This document shows positions 25,960-34,467 of a stretch of DNA of 61,558 nt, piece after piece. A program made the translations under genes and the position numbers. Positions within the stretch are counted from its first letter, which is position 1, and the number at the start of each line of letters is the position of its first letter. The notes under the pieces were generated by a model. It was not told where the DNA came from and did not search any database. It saw nothing but the letters and a program-made list of their open reading frames with translations. Source of the stretch: CAZUSO01 sp964622775 (GTDB taxonomy: Bacteria; Bacteroidota; Bacteroidia; Chitinophagales; Chitinophagaceae); NCBI GenBank assembly GCA_964622775.1, contig CAZUSO010000010.1, positions 1 through 61,558 of the forward strand, written 5' to 3'.

Positions 25960-26337
25960 CTAAGAACAATCCTTACAAACACCAATAAGGATACAGTTCA
26001 TGCGTTGAACTTTATATTTTTTGGGAACTGAAAATTCCACCGTTGTAGGAAGGCACTCAATAGTTTCGCATTTTGTGCAGCGAAAATGGAAATGACTGTC
26101 AGGAATAGTTTTTTCATCACATTTCACACAGACAGCAAAATACTGTTTCCCATCATCAGCAACCATCTTATGGACGATTTCATCCTCGCAAAAGCGGTTT
26201 AATATTCGGTAAACAGTTGCTCTGTCTGCATCCACATCCATTTGCTTTATAATAGCATCCTGACTCATTGCCCTTCTTTGGCTGGTCAGCACAGATAAAA
26301 CAGCCTCTTTTGTCGCAGTATTTCTTCGTTTCATCAT
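25960..26337 (-). CDS. Fur-family metal-responsive transcriptional regulator
   Basis: A 125-residue DNA-binding repressor. The N-terminal winged helix has the Fur-family pattern TKEAVLSVLTSQRRAMSQDAII .. DRATVYRILNRFCEDEIVHKM (residues about 9-60). The C-terminal part has metal-binding residues: CVKCDEK, HFHFRCTKCETIECL and a final CKDC, giving two CxxC pairs for structural zinc as in Zur/Fur/PerR proteins. Which metal or oxidant it senses cannot be told. It is divergent from the flavin oxidoreductase, with a near-perfect palindrome between them, so it very probably controls both genes. The -7 box lies only 4 bp before the first ATG, so the mRNA may be leaderless. AT-rich, probably acquired. 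Confidence 0.9.
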   Translation of the reverse strand: MMKRRNTATKEAVLSVLTSQRRAMSQDAIIKQMDVDADRATVYRILNRFCEDEIVHKMVADDGKQYFAVCVKCDEKTIPDSHFHFRCTKCETIECLPTTVEFSVPKKYKVQRMNCILIGVCKDCS

Positions 26338-26341
26338 GCCA

Positions 26342-26372
26342 CAAAATTAGTCAAAAAATATTATTGCGACAT
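26342..26372 (-). promoter_or_regulatory. Promoter of the Fur-type gene
   Basis: On the minus strand TAATTTTG (26349-26342) is an exact TAnnTTTG box. ATG in place of TTG lies 20 bp upstream (26372-26370). The upstream part overlaps the palindrome at 26360-26384. Confidence 0.6.
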
Positions 26373-26384
26373 TGTTGCAATAAT
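26360..26384. promoter_or_regulatory. Palindromic operator for the Fur-type repressor
   Basis: ATTATTGC (26360-26367) and GCAATAAT (26377-26384) are perfect inverted arms around a partly symmetrical 9-bp centre. Size and AT-rich symmetry fit Fur-family boxes. It covers the -33 regions of both divergent promoters. Confidence 0.7.
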
Positions 26385-26404
26385 GAAAACTATATCTATT
26401 TTTG
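26375..26404 (+). promoter_or_regulatory. Promoter of the flavin oxidoreductase, TTG-N19-TATTTTTG
   Basis: TTG at 26375-26377 and TATTTTTG at 26397-26404 are 19 bp apart. The TTG sits within the palindromic operator, so repressor binding would block it. Confidence 0.7.
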
Positions 26405-26422
26405 CCGAAAGTTTTGCATAGA

Positions 26423-27424
26423 ATGAACCGGAGGGAAATCATCAGACTAAGCGGGCTTTCCCTGGCATCCCTGGCTTTACTGCTTCCATTAACTGCATTT
26501 ACAAAATACAATCAAATGACAGACACTAAAGACTTTGAGGTAATCATCATAGGCGGCAGTTACGCAGGACTTTCTGCTGCAATGGCATTAGGACGTTCAT
26601 TAAGAAACGTTTTAATAATTGACGGAGATTTACCTTGCAACAGACAAACTCCACACTCCCATAATTTTATAACACACGATGGAGAAAATCCAGGCGAAAT
26701 TGCAAAAAAAGCAAAAGCCGATGTGTTGAAATATGATACAGTTTCTTTTCTAAATGACACGGCTATAAGTGGTAAAAAAAATGAAAACAGTTTTACAATC
26801 CTTACCCAATCAGGCAAAGAGTTTCATGCAAAGAAATTGATTTTCGCAACAGGTATAAACGATACTATGCCTGAGATAAAAGGCTTTTCAGCGTGTTGGG
26901 GAATTTCAGTAGTTCATTGTCCTTATTGTCACGGATACGAAATCAGAAATAAAAACACGGGCATACTTGCCGATGGTGCAAGGGGTTTTCATTTAGCATC
27001 TATGGTTAATAATCTTACGGATAAACTTACAATACTTACTAATAGCAAGGCAGATTTTACGGAAGAACAAACTATAAAAATTAAGAAGCACAATATTGAA
27101 ATCATTGAAACAACCATTACAGCGATGGAGCACGAAAATGGAAAAGTGAAAAATGTAGTTTTCTCTGATGGTTCTAAAAAAAGTTTTGATGCACTTTATG
27201 CTTCATTACCATTTACGCAACACGCTGACATACCTGCATCATTAGGTTGTGAATTTAATGAACACGGGTATATCAAAGTGAGTCCGTTTCAGGAGACCAA
27301 TATCAGTGGTGTATTTGCTTGTGGCGATAATAGTAATATGATGCGTTCTGTTGCAAATGCAGTTTATACAGGCAACCTAACAGGGGCTGTAGTGAATGGA
27401 AAATTAGTAGAAGAAACTTTTTAA
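26423..27424 (+). CDS. NAD(P)/FAD-dependent oxidoreductase, thioredoxin-reductase-like, with Tat-like signal
   Basis: A 333-residue flavoprotein from the ATG at 26423 (an in-frame TTG at 26402 lies inside the promoter). The FAD motif GGSYAGLSAAMALG is at about residues 44-57, LIFATGIND in the middle, and a redox pair CPYC at about 166-169 in VHCPYCHGYE. The FAD end is GVFACGDNSNMMRSVANAV. CPYCHGYE resembles GliT/DepH-type dithiol oxidases more than classical thioredoxin reductase. Odd: the N-terminus (NRREIIRLSGLSLASLALL..) looks like a twin-arginine signal, so the folded flavoprotein may be exported; the ATG at 26516 would give a cytosolic form. Controlled by the divergent Fur-type regulator. 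AT-rich and flanked by MITE copies. Confidence 0.85.
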   Translation: MNRREIIRLSGLSLASLALLLPLTAFTKYNQMTDTKDFEVIIIGGSYAGLSAAMALGRSLRNVLIIDGDLPCNRQTPHSHNFITHDGENPGEIAKKAKADVLKYDTVSFLNDTAISGKKNENSFTILTQSGKEFHAKKLIFATGINDTMPEIKGFSACWGISVVHCPYCHGYEIRNKNTGILADGARGFHLASMVNNLTDKLTILTNSKADFTEEQTIKIKKHNIEIIETTITAMEHENGKVKNVVFSDGSKKSFDALYASLPFTQHADIPASLGCEFNEHGYIKVSPFQETNISGVFACGDNSNMMRSVANAVYTGNLTGAVVNGKLVEETF

Positions 27425-27439
27425 TTCAACTCAAACAAA

Positions 27440-27505
27440 ATGATAGAAGTATTTACGGTAAACACTGCAATCACTTCTTTGCCGTTGTACCGCTTCACCA
27501 GCTAA
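27440..27505 (+). pseudogene. Truncated gene start after the oxidoreductase
   Basis: An ATG 15 bp after the oxidoreductase stop opens MIEVFTVNTAITSLPLYRFTS and then ends. MIEVF-x-x-N resembles the opening of small Bacteroidota proteins, so this may be the beginning of a third cassette gene cut off where host-type sequence resumes. Confidence 0.3.
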
Positions 27506-27636
27506 AAGCTGAACCAGTAAAAAGAATCTTTTAAATCCATTGTGATAGCTTTTCTCCGTCATACTGCTCCACCGCTGCATATATAGCGGCAGTTCACCCC
27601 AAGCCATAATTCCACAAATGTGGTTATCAGCCTTTG
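27506..27636. other. Right junction of the AT-rich cassette
   Basis: Short non-coding stretch between the truncated frame and MITE copy 2. It contains a small inverted repeat (AGCTAAAAGCT, near 27502-27512). Confidence 0.3.
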
Positions 27637-27971
27637 GAGTGCATCCCAAATTGTCGCACCTGAGCAATCTCCCGAATGTAAAAGGTATCGTCATTCCGGG
27701 TGTAGCGCAGCGGAATCTCCCGGGCGCTCGCCCATCCTCCCGCATGGGATATTTCTCCACGCGAAAATCCTGATCGGATTGCATAGCAATCCGGGATTTT
27801 CTTAGTCGGAAGGACGATAAAACGGATAATCTTATTGCCGGGAACCGGTACTGATAGTGCTTGATGAGAACACTAATCTCAGTGATGAACGCCTGGGAAG
27901 CTGCTGCCTGCTTCGTTCCTTGCAGTCGGTCGCATTTTTGCCATACGGATAACCTCACTTGAGATGCACCC
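27637..27971 (+). mobile_element. MITE-like element family B, copy 2 (plus orientation, diverged)
   Basis: Starts GAGTGCATCCCAAATTGTCGC and ends TTGAGATGCACCC, so the terminal inverted repeats are imperfect. The first 190 bp share with 54727-55028 the order GAGCAATCTCCCGAA, TATCGTCATTCC, GGAATCTCCCGGGCG, CCATCCTCCCG and GGATTTTCTT..TCGGAAGGACGATAA. The last 140 bp differ from the other copies. It lies inverted relative to copy 1, across the Fur/oxidoreductase cassette. Confidence 0.65.
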
Positions 27972-28167
27972 GTTTTGATCGCTGTCAATCTACAATGAGG
28001 AAAGCGACAACCCCAGGAACACCGGTCTTCACTCCATGCTGGAAATTGTAACTGTTCGTCCAGAATCTTTAGTATCCGAATCCTGTATATTTCGGCAGGA
28101 AAGCTTATCCCATTTTTGAATAGTCAACTGTTTACATTGCACGACCCTGCTTCAGGTTTAGTTCCAA
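27972..28167. other. Non-coding stretch between MITE copy 2 and the decayed T9SS gene
   Basis: No gene, repeat or hairpin recognised; possibly more of the decayed gene's surroundings. Confidence 0.3.
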
Positions 28168-28358
28168 TCAATAGGCACCATACTGTAAATCCAGGTTTAA
28201 ACGGCAGCTTTGTTTCATGTGCATCTTCCCCGAAAAAGTTTTTTTGCCCATCCCGTCAAAGATAGTAATGTCTGCTGGAGTTCCGTCAAATAAATCACAG
28301 GAAGTTCAATCTTTCCGTTTGAAAAGTCGGGGTAAATTCCTGTCACTATTTTCCGAGC
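28168..28358 (-). pseudogene. Decayed T9SS type A sorting domain
   Basis: On the minus strand, ARKIVTGIYPDFSNGKIELP continues VIYLTELQQT, and after a frame change reads TIFDGMGKKTFSGKMHMKQ, then NLDLQYGAY and a stop at 28168-28170. This order (YPN/D-x-S-N-G-K, strand, IFD-x-MGK, L-x-x-GAY) is that of a T9SS type A C-terminal domain. No intact upstream gene part is present; the glycosyltransferase ends 20 bp away. It is the remnant of a lost secreted-protein gene. Confidence 0.6.
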
Positions 28359-28378
28359 CATCCTTGATTGAGGCGAAG

Positions 28379-29956
28379 TTATTGGCCTTTTATTCTTTTA
28401 TATATGATTCCCCGGACTTTCTGCTCGTGGATTTCGTATATCAGTACGAAATTTTTATCGTTCCTGATTGCTTCATAACGACTGTCAGGTTCAATATTAT
28501 CAAAAACGGCATAATCAGTATTTGCATCAATTTCCCAACGGATGTTCTGAAAAGGCTCATGATTGTCTTTAATAAATCCGCAGGCCGGGTTTTTCATATT
28601 GACTGTTTGTTGAAAAGAATTGATGCCGATTTGACTTTTTTGTGCATTATGATTTACTAAAAAACTGATGATGCCCTGCTGCACCTTTAACGCACTATAC
28701 GAGCCCAGGCCTGTATCTCCAATATCATTATTCTTTAAGTAAGATTGTATGGTCAATGTGAGGACTATAATTGTAAATGGCAGATAAAATTTAAGCCCTG
28801 TATCCTTAATAACTGTATCAAGCCAAAATGCAAATGCAAAAAGGGACAATAACAATACCGGCATTAAATACCGGACGGTATAAAAATTGACAGAACAAAA
28901 AATTAAATAAACAATACTGAATGCTGCTGCTATGATGATAAACCTGCCATGCTGCTCATTACGAGAAACAATACACCAATACCTGGCACAGATAAATAGA
29001 GTGTATGTGATAAAGGCGATGGTAATGATTGGTTTCTTTAAAAATTCAAGAGGAATATTTTTAAAAGCAAAAATCATTGCTAAAGCAAGCACGAATAAAA
29101 ACCCTGTGTATTTCTTTTTTCTTATCGAATAAAAAACAGCTGAGACACCAATAATCATCCACAACCATTTACGCTTTTCTTCAATAAAAATGACAAACAA
29201 CATTGACTGAAACTTTGCAGAAAAATCATTCAGGTTTGTATCAATCAGCCCAATATGTTCGGGAAAGAAGAACCAGCCGTACTGTAATTTTTGAATAATA
29301 AAAAAAGAGACAATGATTAATCCCGGAATCAGTAGGGCAACAAACATCTTCAATTTATCCTGCTTTGAATAATCTTTGCTGAACAATGAAACAGTAAACG
29401 CAATACTCAAAACAACACCTAAAACCAACCCGCTTTCTTTAGTAAGATATAAAAGCGAAAGGGCAGCGGCAAGGGCATTATATTTTTCACAGACGAAAAA
29501 ATAAACTGATGTAAAAAAGAATAGCGCGACCATTACTTCCGGGAGCAGCATGGACGATTGTACAAAAAAGAATATCTGCGAAGCAGATAAGACAGTAGAT
29601 ATAATGGCAACCCGGATATTATACAATTTATAGCCGGCTGCATAAATAGCTATCAGCAACAGAACCGAGATAAACAATGCGAACGAATGTTTGGAAATTA
29701 ATGATGCTCCAAAAATGTTCATCCAGGATGCGGCAGAGGCATAAAACAGCAGCGGATGTCCACGGGTGGCTTCTACATCTATAAATCCGGGTAAAAGCGT
29801 TGAGCCTTTTTCGTACATTAATTGAATGGCTGTGGAATAAGACCATGATTCGTCCCAATAATGGGGCAGGTATAAATGTGGTAGTTTTAATAAAACAAAG
29901 CCTGTAATTATTAATAACAGAGGGGCGTAGCTTTTATTAAAGTTTTTTTTGTGCAA
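28379..29956 (-). CDS. GT39-type membrane glycosyltransferase (ArnT/dolichyl-phosphate mannosyltransferase-like)
   Basis: A 525-residue protein with about ten or more hydrophobic segments. The first periplasmic loop has the catalytic acidic pair in HYWDESWSY (about residues 32-40), and the next loop has TRGHPLLFY, both typical of GT-C enzymes that use polyprenyl-phosphate sugars. LLPEVMVALFFFTSVYFF and LYLTKESG also match the family. It would transfer a sugar to lipid, glycan or protein on the outer face of the inner membrane; the acceptor is unknown. It is clearly AT-rich (about 30% GC in a sampled line near 29.3 kb), suggesting acquisition. No other glycan genes are nearby. Confidence 0.85.
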   Translation of the reverse strand: MHKKNFNKSYAPLLLIITGFVLLKLPHLYLPHYWDESWSYSTAIQLMYEKGSTLLPGFIDVEATRGHPLLFYASAASWMNIFGASLISKHSFALFISVLLLIAIYAAGYKLYNIRVAIISTVLSASQIFFFVQSSMLLPEVMVALFFFTSVYFFVCEKYNALAAALSLLYLTKESGLVLGVVLSIAFTVSLFSKDYSKQDKLKMFVALLIPGLIIVSFFIIQKLQYGWFFFPEHIGLIDTNLNDFSAKFQSMLFVIFIEEKRKWLWMIIGVSAVFYSIRKKKYTGFLFVLALAMIFAFKNIPLEFLKKPIITIAFITYTLFICARYWCIVSRNEQHGRFIIIAAAFSIVYLIFCSVNFYTVRYLMPVLLLSLFAFAFWLDTVIKDTGLKFYLPFTIIVLTLTIQSYLKNNDIGDTGLGSYSALKVQQGIISFLVNHNAQKSQIGINSFQQTVNMKNPACGFIKDNHEPFQNIRWEIDANTDYAVFDNIEPDSRYEAIRNDKNFVLIYEIHEQKVRGIIYKRIKGQ

Positions 29957-30382
29957 AAGGTCGTTATTTATTAATCTTTATGATTTTCTCTCTTTTTAAA
30001 GCTAAATCGGTTTTCAATACCGGCTTAATGAGCGCCGGGTGCAAATTTAAAAGTATTTATTTTTTACCGTTTTTTTATCTTGATAAAAAATTGTTTTCAT
30101 GAATAGCCGGGAGAAACGAACCGGATATATTTTGCCAGGTTCCCGAACGCTTAGGTATTTACAGACTTATAAATGCCGCTCCTTTAATAATTTTACCTTA
30201 CTGGCAACTTTAACCTTAGTGAATGAATGCAGCACACAACTTATAAAGTCTTAGCCAATATCCTTTCCCTTACATGCTAAAACAAACCTGTCAATTTTAT
30301 TTGCTCTTATACCGGAGAGGTGGGTGCCTCCCAAATTGTAGCATTACACATTAGGGATTGAAGAAGATGAAGCGTTGAAAAA
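29957..30382. other. Intergenic region upstream of the glycosyltransferase
   Basis: No gene. AT-rich near 30050 (poly-T and poly-A runs). GGGTGCCTCCCAAATTGTAGC at 30322-30342 resembles the end of the family B MITE and may be a solo terminus. Confidence 0.4.
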
Positions 30383-30415
30383 GAGGCATTGTCAATTATT
30401 AATTGACAATGCCTC
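30383..30415 (-). terminator. clpB terminator
   Basis: A perfect 16-bp inverted repeat with a one-base centre (GAGGCATTGTCAATTA and its complement). On the minus strand it is followed by TTTTTCAACG, about 47 bp after the clpB stop codon. Confidence 0.8.
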
Positions 30416-30461
30416 ACAATAAATCATTTATCCCCTTCGCATGAGCGGTATTCATTATTCA

Positions 30462-33086
30462 TTATTCATTATTCACTAACCCTCCGCTTTCATTCCGTAC
30501 CACAACCGTGCCATCAAATACATCAATCAACACAGGTTTCGACTTGTCAATCTCACCTGCAATAATTTTCTTGCTCAGCAGGTTGATGATTTCCTTTTGA
30601 ATGACTCTTTTCAGCGGACGCGCTCCGAATTGCGGATCGAAGCCCTGTTCTACAAAATAATCTAAGGCGTAATCCGAAAACTGTAGGGTTATACCCTGTT
30701 TCAGCAACTGAGCTTTCAACAGCTCCAGCTGAATCCGGATGATTTCCTTTATTTCTTTCCGCATCAGGGGATGGAACATGATCACTTCATCCACACGATT
30801 CAGAAATTCCGGTCGCAGGGTCTGGCGAAGCAGGCTCATCACGGCGGCACGGGTATCTTCCATTACCGATTCTATGTCATCATCTTCCTTAAGATGGTCA
30901 AAGTTTTCCTGGATCAGATGACTGCCCAGATTACTGGTCATAATGATGATAGTATTTTTAAAATTCACCACGCGGCCTTTATTATCCGTCAGTCGTCCGT
31001 CATCCAATACCTGAAGCAGAATATTAAACACATCCGGATGAGCTTTTTCTATCTCGTCCAGCAGCACCACGGAATAGGGTTTGCGTCGCACAGACTCTGT
31101 CAGCTGTCCGCCTTCATCATAACCCACATACCCTGGAGGGGCGCCAATCAGGCGGCTCACACTGTGCTTTTCCTGGTACTCGCTCATGTCAATACGGGTC
31201 ATCATGCTTTCGTCATCGAATAGATATTCGGCCAGGGCCTTAGCCAGCTCTGTTTTACCAACGCCGGTCGTACCCAGAAAGATGAAAGAGCCTATAGGCC
31301 GTCGTTCATCCTGCAGGCCGGCACGGCTGCGGCGAATAGCATCGGATACCGCTTCGATGGCTTCATCCTGACCCACCACGCGCTTATGCAACTCTTCTTC
31401 CAGATGCATCAGCTTATCACGTTCGCTCTGCAACATGCGGTGCACCGGAATGCCGGTTGCCTTAGCCACATTTTCCGCAATATCTTCCGCATCTACTTCT
31501 TCTTTCAGTAATCGCTTTTCCGATAATTCGCTCAGCTCCTTAGTGCGCTCCGCAATAAGTTGCTCCTGTTCCTGAACCTTGCCATAACGAATCTCCGCAA
31601 CTCTGCCATAATCACCATCGCGCTCGGCACGTTCAGCCTCCTGCTTCAGCTCTTCTATCCTTGTTTTGGCTTCCTGAATATTTTCCACGTATTCCTTTTC
31701 TTCTTCCCATTTGGCTTTCAGAGTATCACGCTGTACGGAAAGATTGGCAATCTCCGTTGATAATGCTTTTAGCTTTTCTTCATCGCTCTCCCGTTTAATG
31801 GCTTCCCGCTCAATCTCCAGCTGCCGGATCCGACGGTTCAGTTCATCCAGCTCTTCCGGCATCGAATTCATCTCTAACTTCAGCTTGGCCGCGCTTTCAT
31901 CGATAAGGTCAATGGCCTTATCCGGCAAAAAACGGTCTGTGATATAGCGGTTTGACAATTCTACCGCGGCAATGATGGCTTCATCTTTAATGCGTACATG
32001 ATGGTGATTTTCGTAGCGGTCTTTCAGTCCGCGCAGGATGGATATGGCATCTTCTTCGTCAGGCTCATCCACATAGACCTTCTGGAAACGGCGTTCCAGC
32101 GCCTTGTCCTTTTCAAAATATTTTTGATATTCATCCAGTGTTGTCGCACCGATAGCCCGCAGCTCGCCACGTGCTAACGCCGGCTTCAGGATATTGGCCG
32201 CATCCATGGCGCCTTCACCGCTGCCTCCTGCTCCGACGAGAGTATGAATTTCATCAATAAACAAAATGATTTGCCCGTCGCTGTCGGCCACTTCTTTAAT
32301 GACGGCTTTCAGCCGCTCTTCAAATTCGCCTTTGTACTTGGCACCGGCAATCAGCAATCCCATATCTAAGGCATAAATGACCTTTGATTTCAGATTCTCC
32401 GGCACGTCGCCATTCACTATGCGGTGTGCCAGACCTTCTACGATAGCGGTCTTACCGACGCCGGGTTCGCCCACCAGGATCGGGTTATTTTTACTTCTCC
32501 GGGAAAGGATATGCAGTGTTCTGCGAATTTCTTCATCACGACCGATTACGGGATCCAGCTTCCCGTTTGAAGCCAGTTCGTTCAGGTTTTTGGCATATCG
32601 CTGCAAAGCCTGGTACGTGCTGTCTGCGGTTTGTGAATTGACCGTACTGCCTTTACGCAAATCTTTGATCGCCGCAATCAGCGCTTTTTCGGTGAGCCCC
32701 GCATCTTTAAGAATGCTGGCTACGGAATCGTTACCGCGTAAAATGGCCAGCAGCAAATGCTCGGGAGCAACAAATTCATCACCGAATGTTTTCAGCACCG
32801 CGCCGGCGCGGAGGATCACATTGTTCGTCTCCCGGCTGACCACCTGGCCGGCATCACCGCCCTGCTGCTTAGGCAGTTTTTGAAGCACTTCCTGTAGTTT
32901 AGACTGAATCAGCGCAATATTGGCATTGCTTTTTTTCAACAGGAAATCTATGGATCCTTCCTTGTCATCAACCAGCACCTTTAAGATATGGGCGGTCTCA
33001 ATATTCGGGTTGCCATTGTTAAAAGCTTCCTGCTGTGCTTCCTGCAGGACTTCCTGTGCTTTGATTGTGAAATTATTTAAGTTCAT
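30462..33086 (-). CDS. clpB: ATP-dependent chaperone ClpB
   Basis: An 874-residue cytosolic AAA+ disaggregase that works with DnaK to recover aggregated proteins. The N-terminal Clp-N repeats (residues 1-145) are followed by NBD1 with Walker A GEPGVGKT (206-213) and Walker B LFIDEIHTL. The M-domain coiled coil (about 410-530, REAIKRESDEEKLKAL..) marks ClpB as distinct from ClpA/C. NBD2 has GTTGVGKTELAKAL and VVLLDEIEKAHPDVFN. Length is typical. The last codons lie within a 7-bp ATTCATT tandem repeat (about 30449-30475) that supplies the stop and several following stops. No recognisable heat-shock operator was found upstream. Confidence 0.97.
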   Translation of the reverse strand: MNLNNFTIKAQEVLQEAQQEAFNNGNPNIETAHILKVLVDDKEGSIDFLLKKSNANIALIQSKLQEVLQKLPKQQGGDAGQVVSRETNNVILRAGAVLKTFGDEFVAPEHLLLAILRGNDSVASILKDAGLTEKALIAAIKDLRKGSTVNSQTADSTYQALQRYAKNLNELASNGKLDPVIGRDEEIRRTLHILSRRSKNNPILVGEPGVGKTAIVEGLAHRIVNGDVPENLKSKVIYALDMGLLIAGAKYKGEFEERLKAVIKEVADSDGQIILFIDEIHTLVGAGGSGEGAMDAANILKPALARGELRAIGATTLDEYQKYFEKDKALERRFQKVYVDEPDEEDAISILRGLKDRYENHHHVRIKDEAIIAAVELSNRYITDRFLPDKAIDLIDESAAKLKLEMNSMPEELDELNRRIRQLEIEREAIKRESDEEKLKALSTEIANLSVQRDTLKAKWEEEKEYVENIQEAKTRIEELKQEAERAERDGDYGRVAEIRYGKVQEQEQLIAERTKELSELSEKRLLKEEVDAEDIAENVAKATGIPVHRMLQSERDKLMHLEEELHKRVVGQDEAIEAVSDAIRRSRAGLQDERRPIGSFIFLGTTGVGKTELAKALAEYLFDDESMMTRIDMSEYQEKHSVSRLIGAPPGYVGYDEGGQLTESVRRKPYSVVLLDEIEKAHPDVFNILLQVLDDGRLTDNKGRVVNFKNTIIIMTSNLGSHLIQENFDHLKEDDDIESVMEDTRAAVMSLLRQTLRPEFLNRVDEVIMFHPLMRKEIKEIIRIQLELLKAQLLKQGITLQFSDYALDYFVEQGFDPQFGARPLKRVIQKEIINLLSKKIIAGEIDKSKPVLIDVFDGTVVVRNESGGLVNNE

Positions 33087-33485
33087 CTTCAGATTATTTA
33101 ATCAGGATAATGATGTGCTGCAATAACGCTGCGGATAAGATTATCATTGAACGCAAATGCGTGTCACATTATCATGAATGTTCTTTTTCATAGTTCAAAT
33201 TCTTATCCATGGTTGAAAAAAAGCATGATGTGTCAGGAATAGGGAGTTTTCACTGAAAAAATTTCCTGAGAGTAAGCAGGTTTCGGAAATTTCAGCAGGA
33301 AAGCAGGCGCTGTAATGTAAAATTGACATTTTTCAGTATTCCGTTCATTCCGTTTCAGCAGGGGATATGGAGGTTTTAGTCTGTCCGTTTCCCGCTTCAC
33401 CGCATTCTGCTTTGGAGCGGAAGAAAGAATTTGTTTTTTGTATCAAAATTGAATTTCCATTTATTGTTTTACCCCAAAAAATTTT
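33087..33485. other. Divergent intergenic region between clpB and the cupredoxin gene
   Basis: Promoter region for both genes. No exact TAnnTTTG box was found near either start. No gene or clear repeat. Confidence 0.4.
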
Positions 33486-34409
33486 ATGATTATGCAGTAT
33501 CAAATGTACAAAATCTTTAAGAAAGGACTATTGCCAGGACTGCTTTTGTTCCTGACAGCCGGGATAGCCAATGCAACCGTATATACGGTTCAGGTTGGCG
33601 AGCCTTTCAATTCATTTTCGCCAACCAGCATGACTATAGAGCCGGGTGACACTGTACACTTCGTTTATGCATCCGGATTTCACACCACCACCAGCTTGTC
33701 TGTGCCGGATGGAGCTGCAATCTGGGATGTGCTGATGGCCGCCCCTGCTACTTTTGATTATGTTCCCACCGTGGAGGGTCAGTACGATTATTACTGTGTT
33801 GTGCATGGCCTGGCTATGACCGCTTCTTTTATGGTAAGCGCGCCGCCTTTAGCGGTAACTATGAGCCGGTTGGAAGGTAACCTTACTGCCGGAAATTATG
33901 TGAAGCTGCATTGGGAAACCTATACAGAGCATAACAGCAGTGATTTTGAGGTGCAGCGCTCCGAAGATGGGCTGAAATATGAAACTGTTGCCACGCTTCC
34001 TTCCAGGGCTTCGGATGGCAATAGCAAGACGATGCTTCATTACGAATATACGGATGGTAAAATGTTATCGGAACGAGCATTTTATCGTTTGCTGCTAAAA
34101 GATATGGACGGCCGCAGCAGTTATTCCAATGTATATTATGTTGCCGTAAAAGGTAATGAAGATGTTATCCTGAAGCTACATCCGAACCCCGCCAGGGATA
34201 ACGTCATGGTGCACATTCAGGGTAAAATCAGCGGCGATGCAGAAGTGCAATTATTGGATATTTCCGGCAAACTGATTGCACAGCGGCCTTTGGCGAAAGA
34301 CGGCTCGGATATGCCTGTTTTTGACCTGAGCACACTGGCCTCCGGCACTTATCTGGTAAAATTTATTGACAGTCGCCAGGTGATTACCACCAAGCTGACT
34401 AAGGAATAA
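33486..34409 (+). CDS. Secreted cupredoxin-domain protein with T9SS type A sorting domain
   Basis: A 307-residue exported copper protein. The Sec signal peptide ends near residue 30 (GLLPGLLLFLTAGIANA). Residues 31-118 form a plastocyanin-like domain with type 1 copper ligands His66 (GFHTTTS), Cys104, His107 and Met111 (YCVVHGLAM). A fibronectin-like region follows (VKLHWETYTEHNSSDFEVQ .. FYRLLLKDMDGRSSYSNV). The C-terminus is a T9SS type A domain (LHPNPARDNVMVHIQG .. LSTLASGTYLVKF). It is probably a surface electron carrier or copper binder; the partner is unknown. It is a single gene with its own terminator, divergent from clpB. ATGs at 33486, 33492 and 33504 are all possible starts. Confidence 0.88.
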   Translation: MIMQYQMYKIFKKGLLPGLLLFLTAGIANATVYTVQVGEPFNSFSPTSMTIEPGDTVHFVYASGFHTTTSLSVPDGAAIWDVLMAAPATFDYVPTVEGQYDYYCVVHGLAMTASFMVSAPPLAVTMSRLEGNLTAGNYVKLHWETYTEHNSSDFEVQRSEDGLKYETVATLPSRASDGNSKTMLHYEYTDGKMLSERAFYRLLLKDMDGRSSYSNVYYVAVKGNEDVILKLHPNPARDNVMVHIQGKISGDAEVQLLDISGKLIAQRPLAKDGSDMPVFDLSTLASGTYLVKFIDSRQVITTKLTKE

Positions 34410-34435
34410 ATGGTTTGTTGCATTGGTTTAAGAAG

Positions 34436-34467
34436 GCCGCAGCTATTTCACAGTTGCGGCTTTTTTT
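34436..34467 (+). terminator. Terminator of the cupredoxin gene
   Basis: GCCGCA (34436-34441) and TGCGGC (34455-34460) form the stem, followed at once by seven T residues, 27 bp after the stop codon. Confidence 0.85.

Noticed and set aside
25860..25960. Integron attC-like site (CCGTTAGCAG..CTGCGG)
   Set aside because: It does not fit the GTTRRRY/RYYYAAC pair, and there is no integrase or cassette series.
27431..27988. Minus-strand frame of 185 codons
   Set aside because: It reads across MITE copy 2 and adjacent non-coding DNA; the same phrases appear in frames of the other copies.
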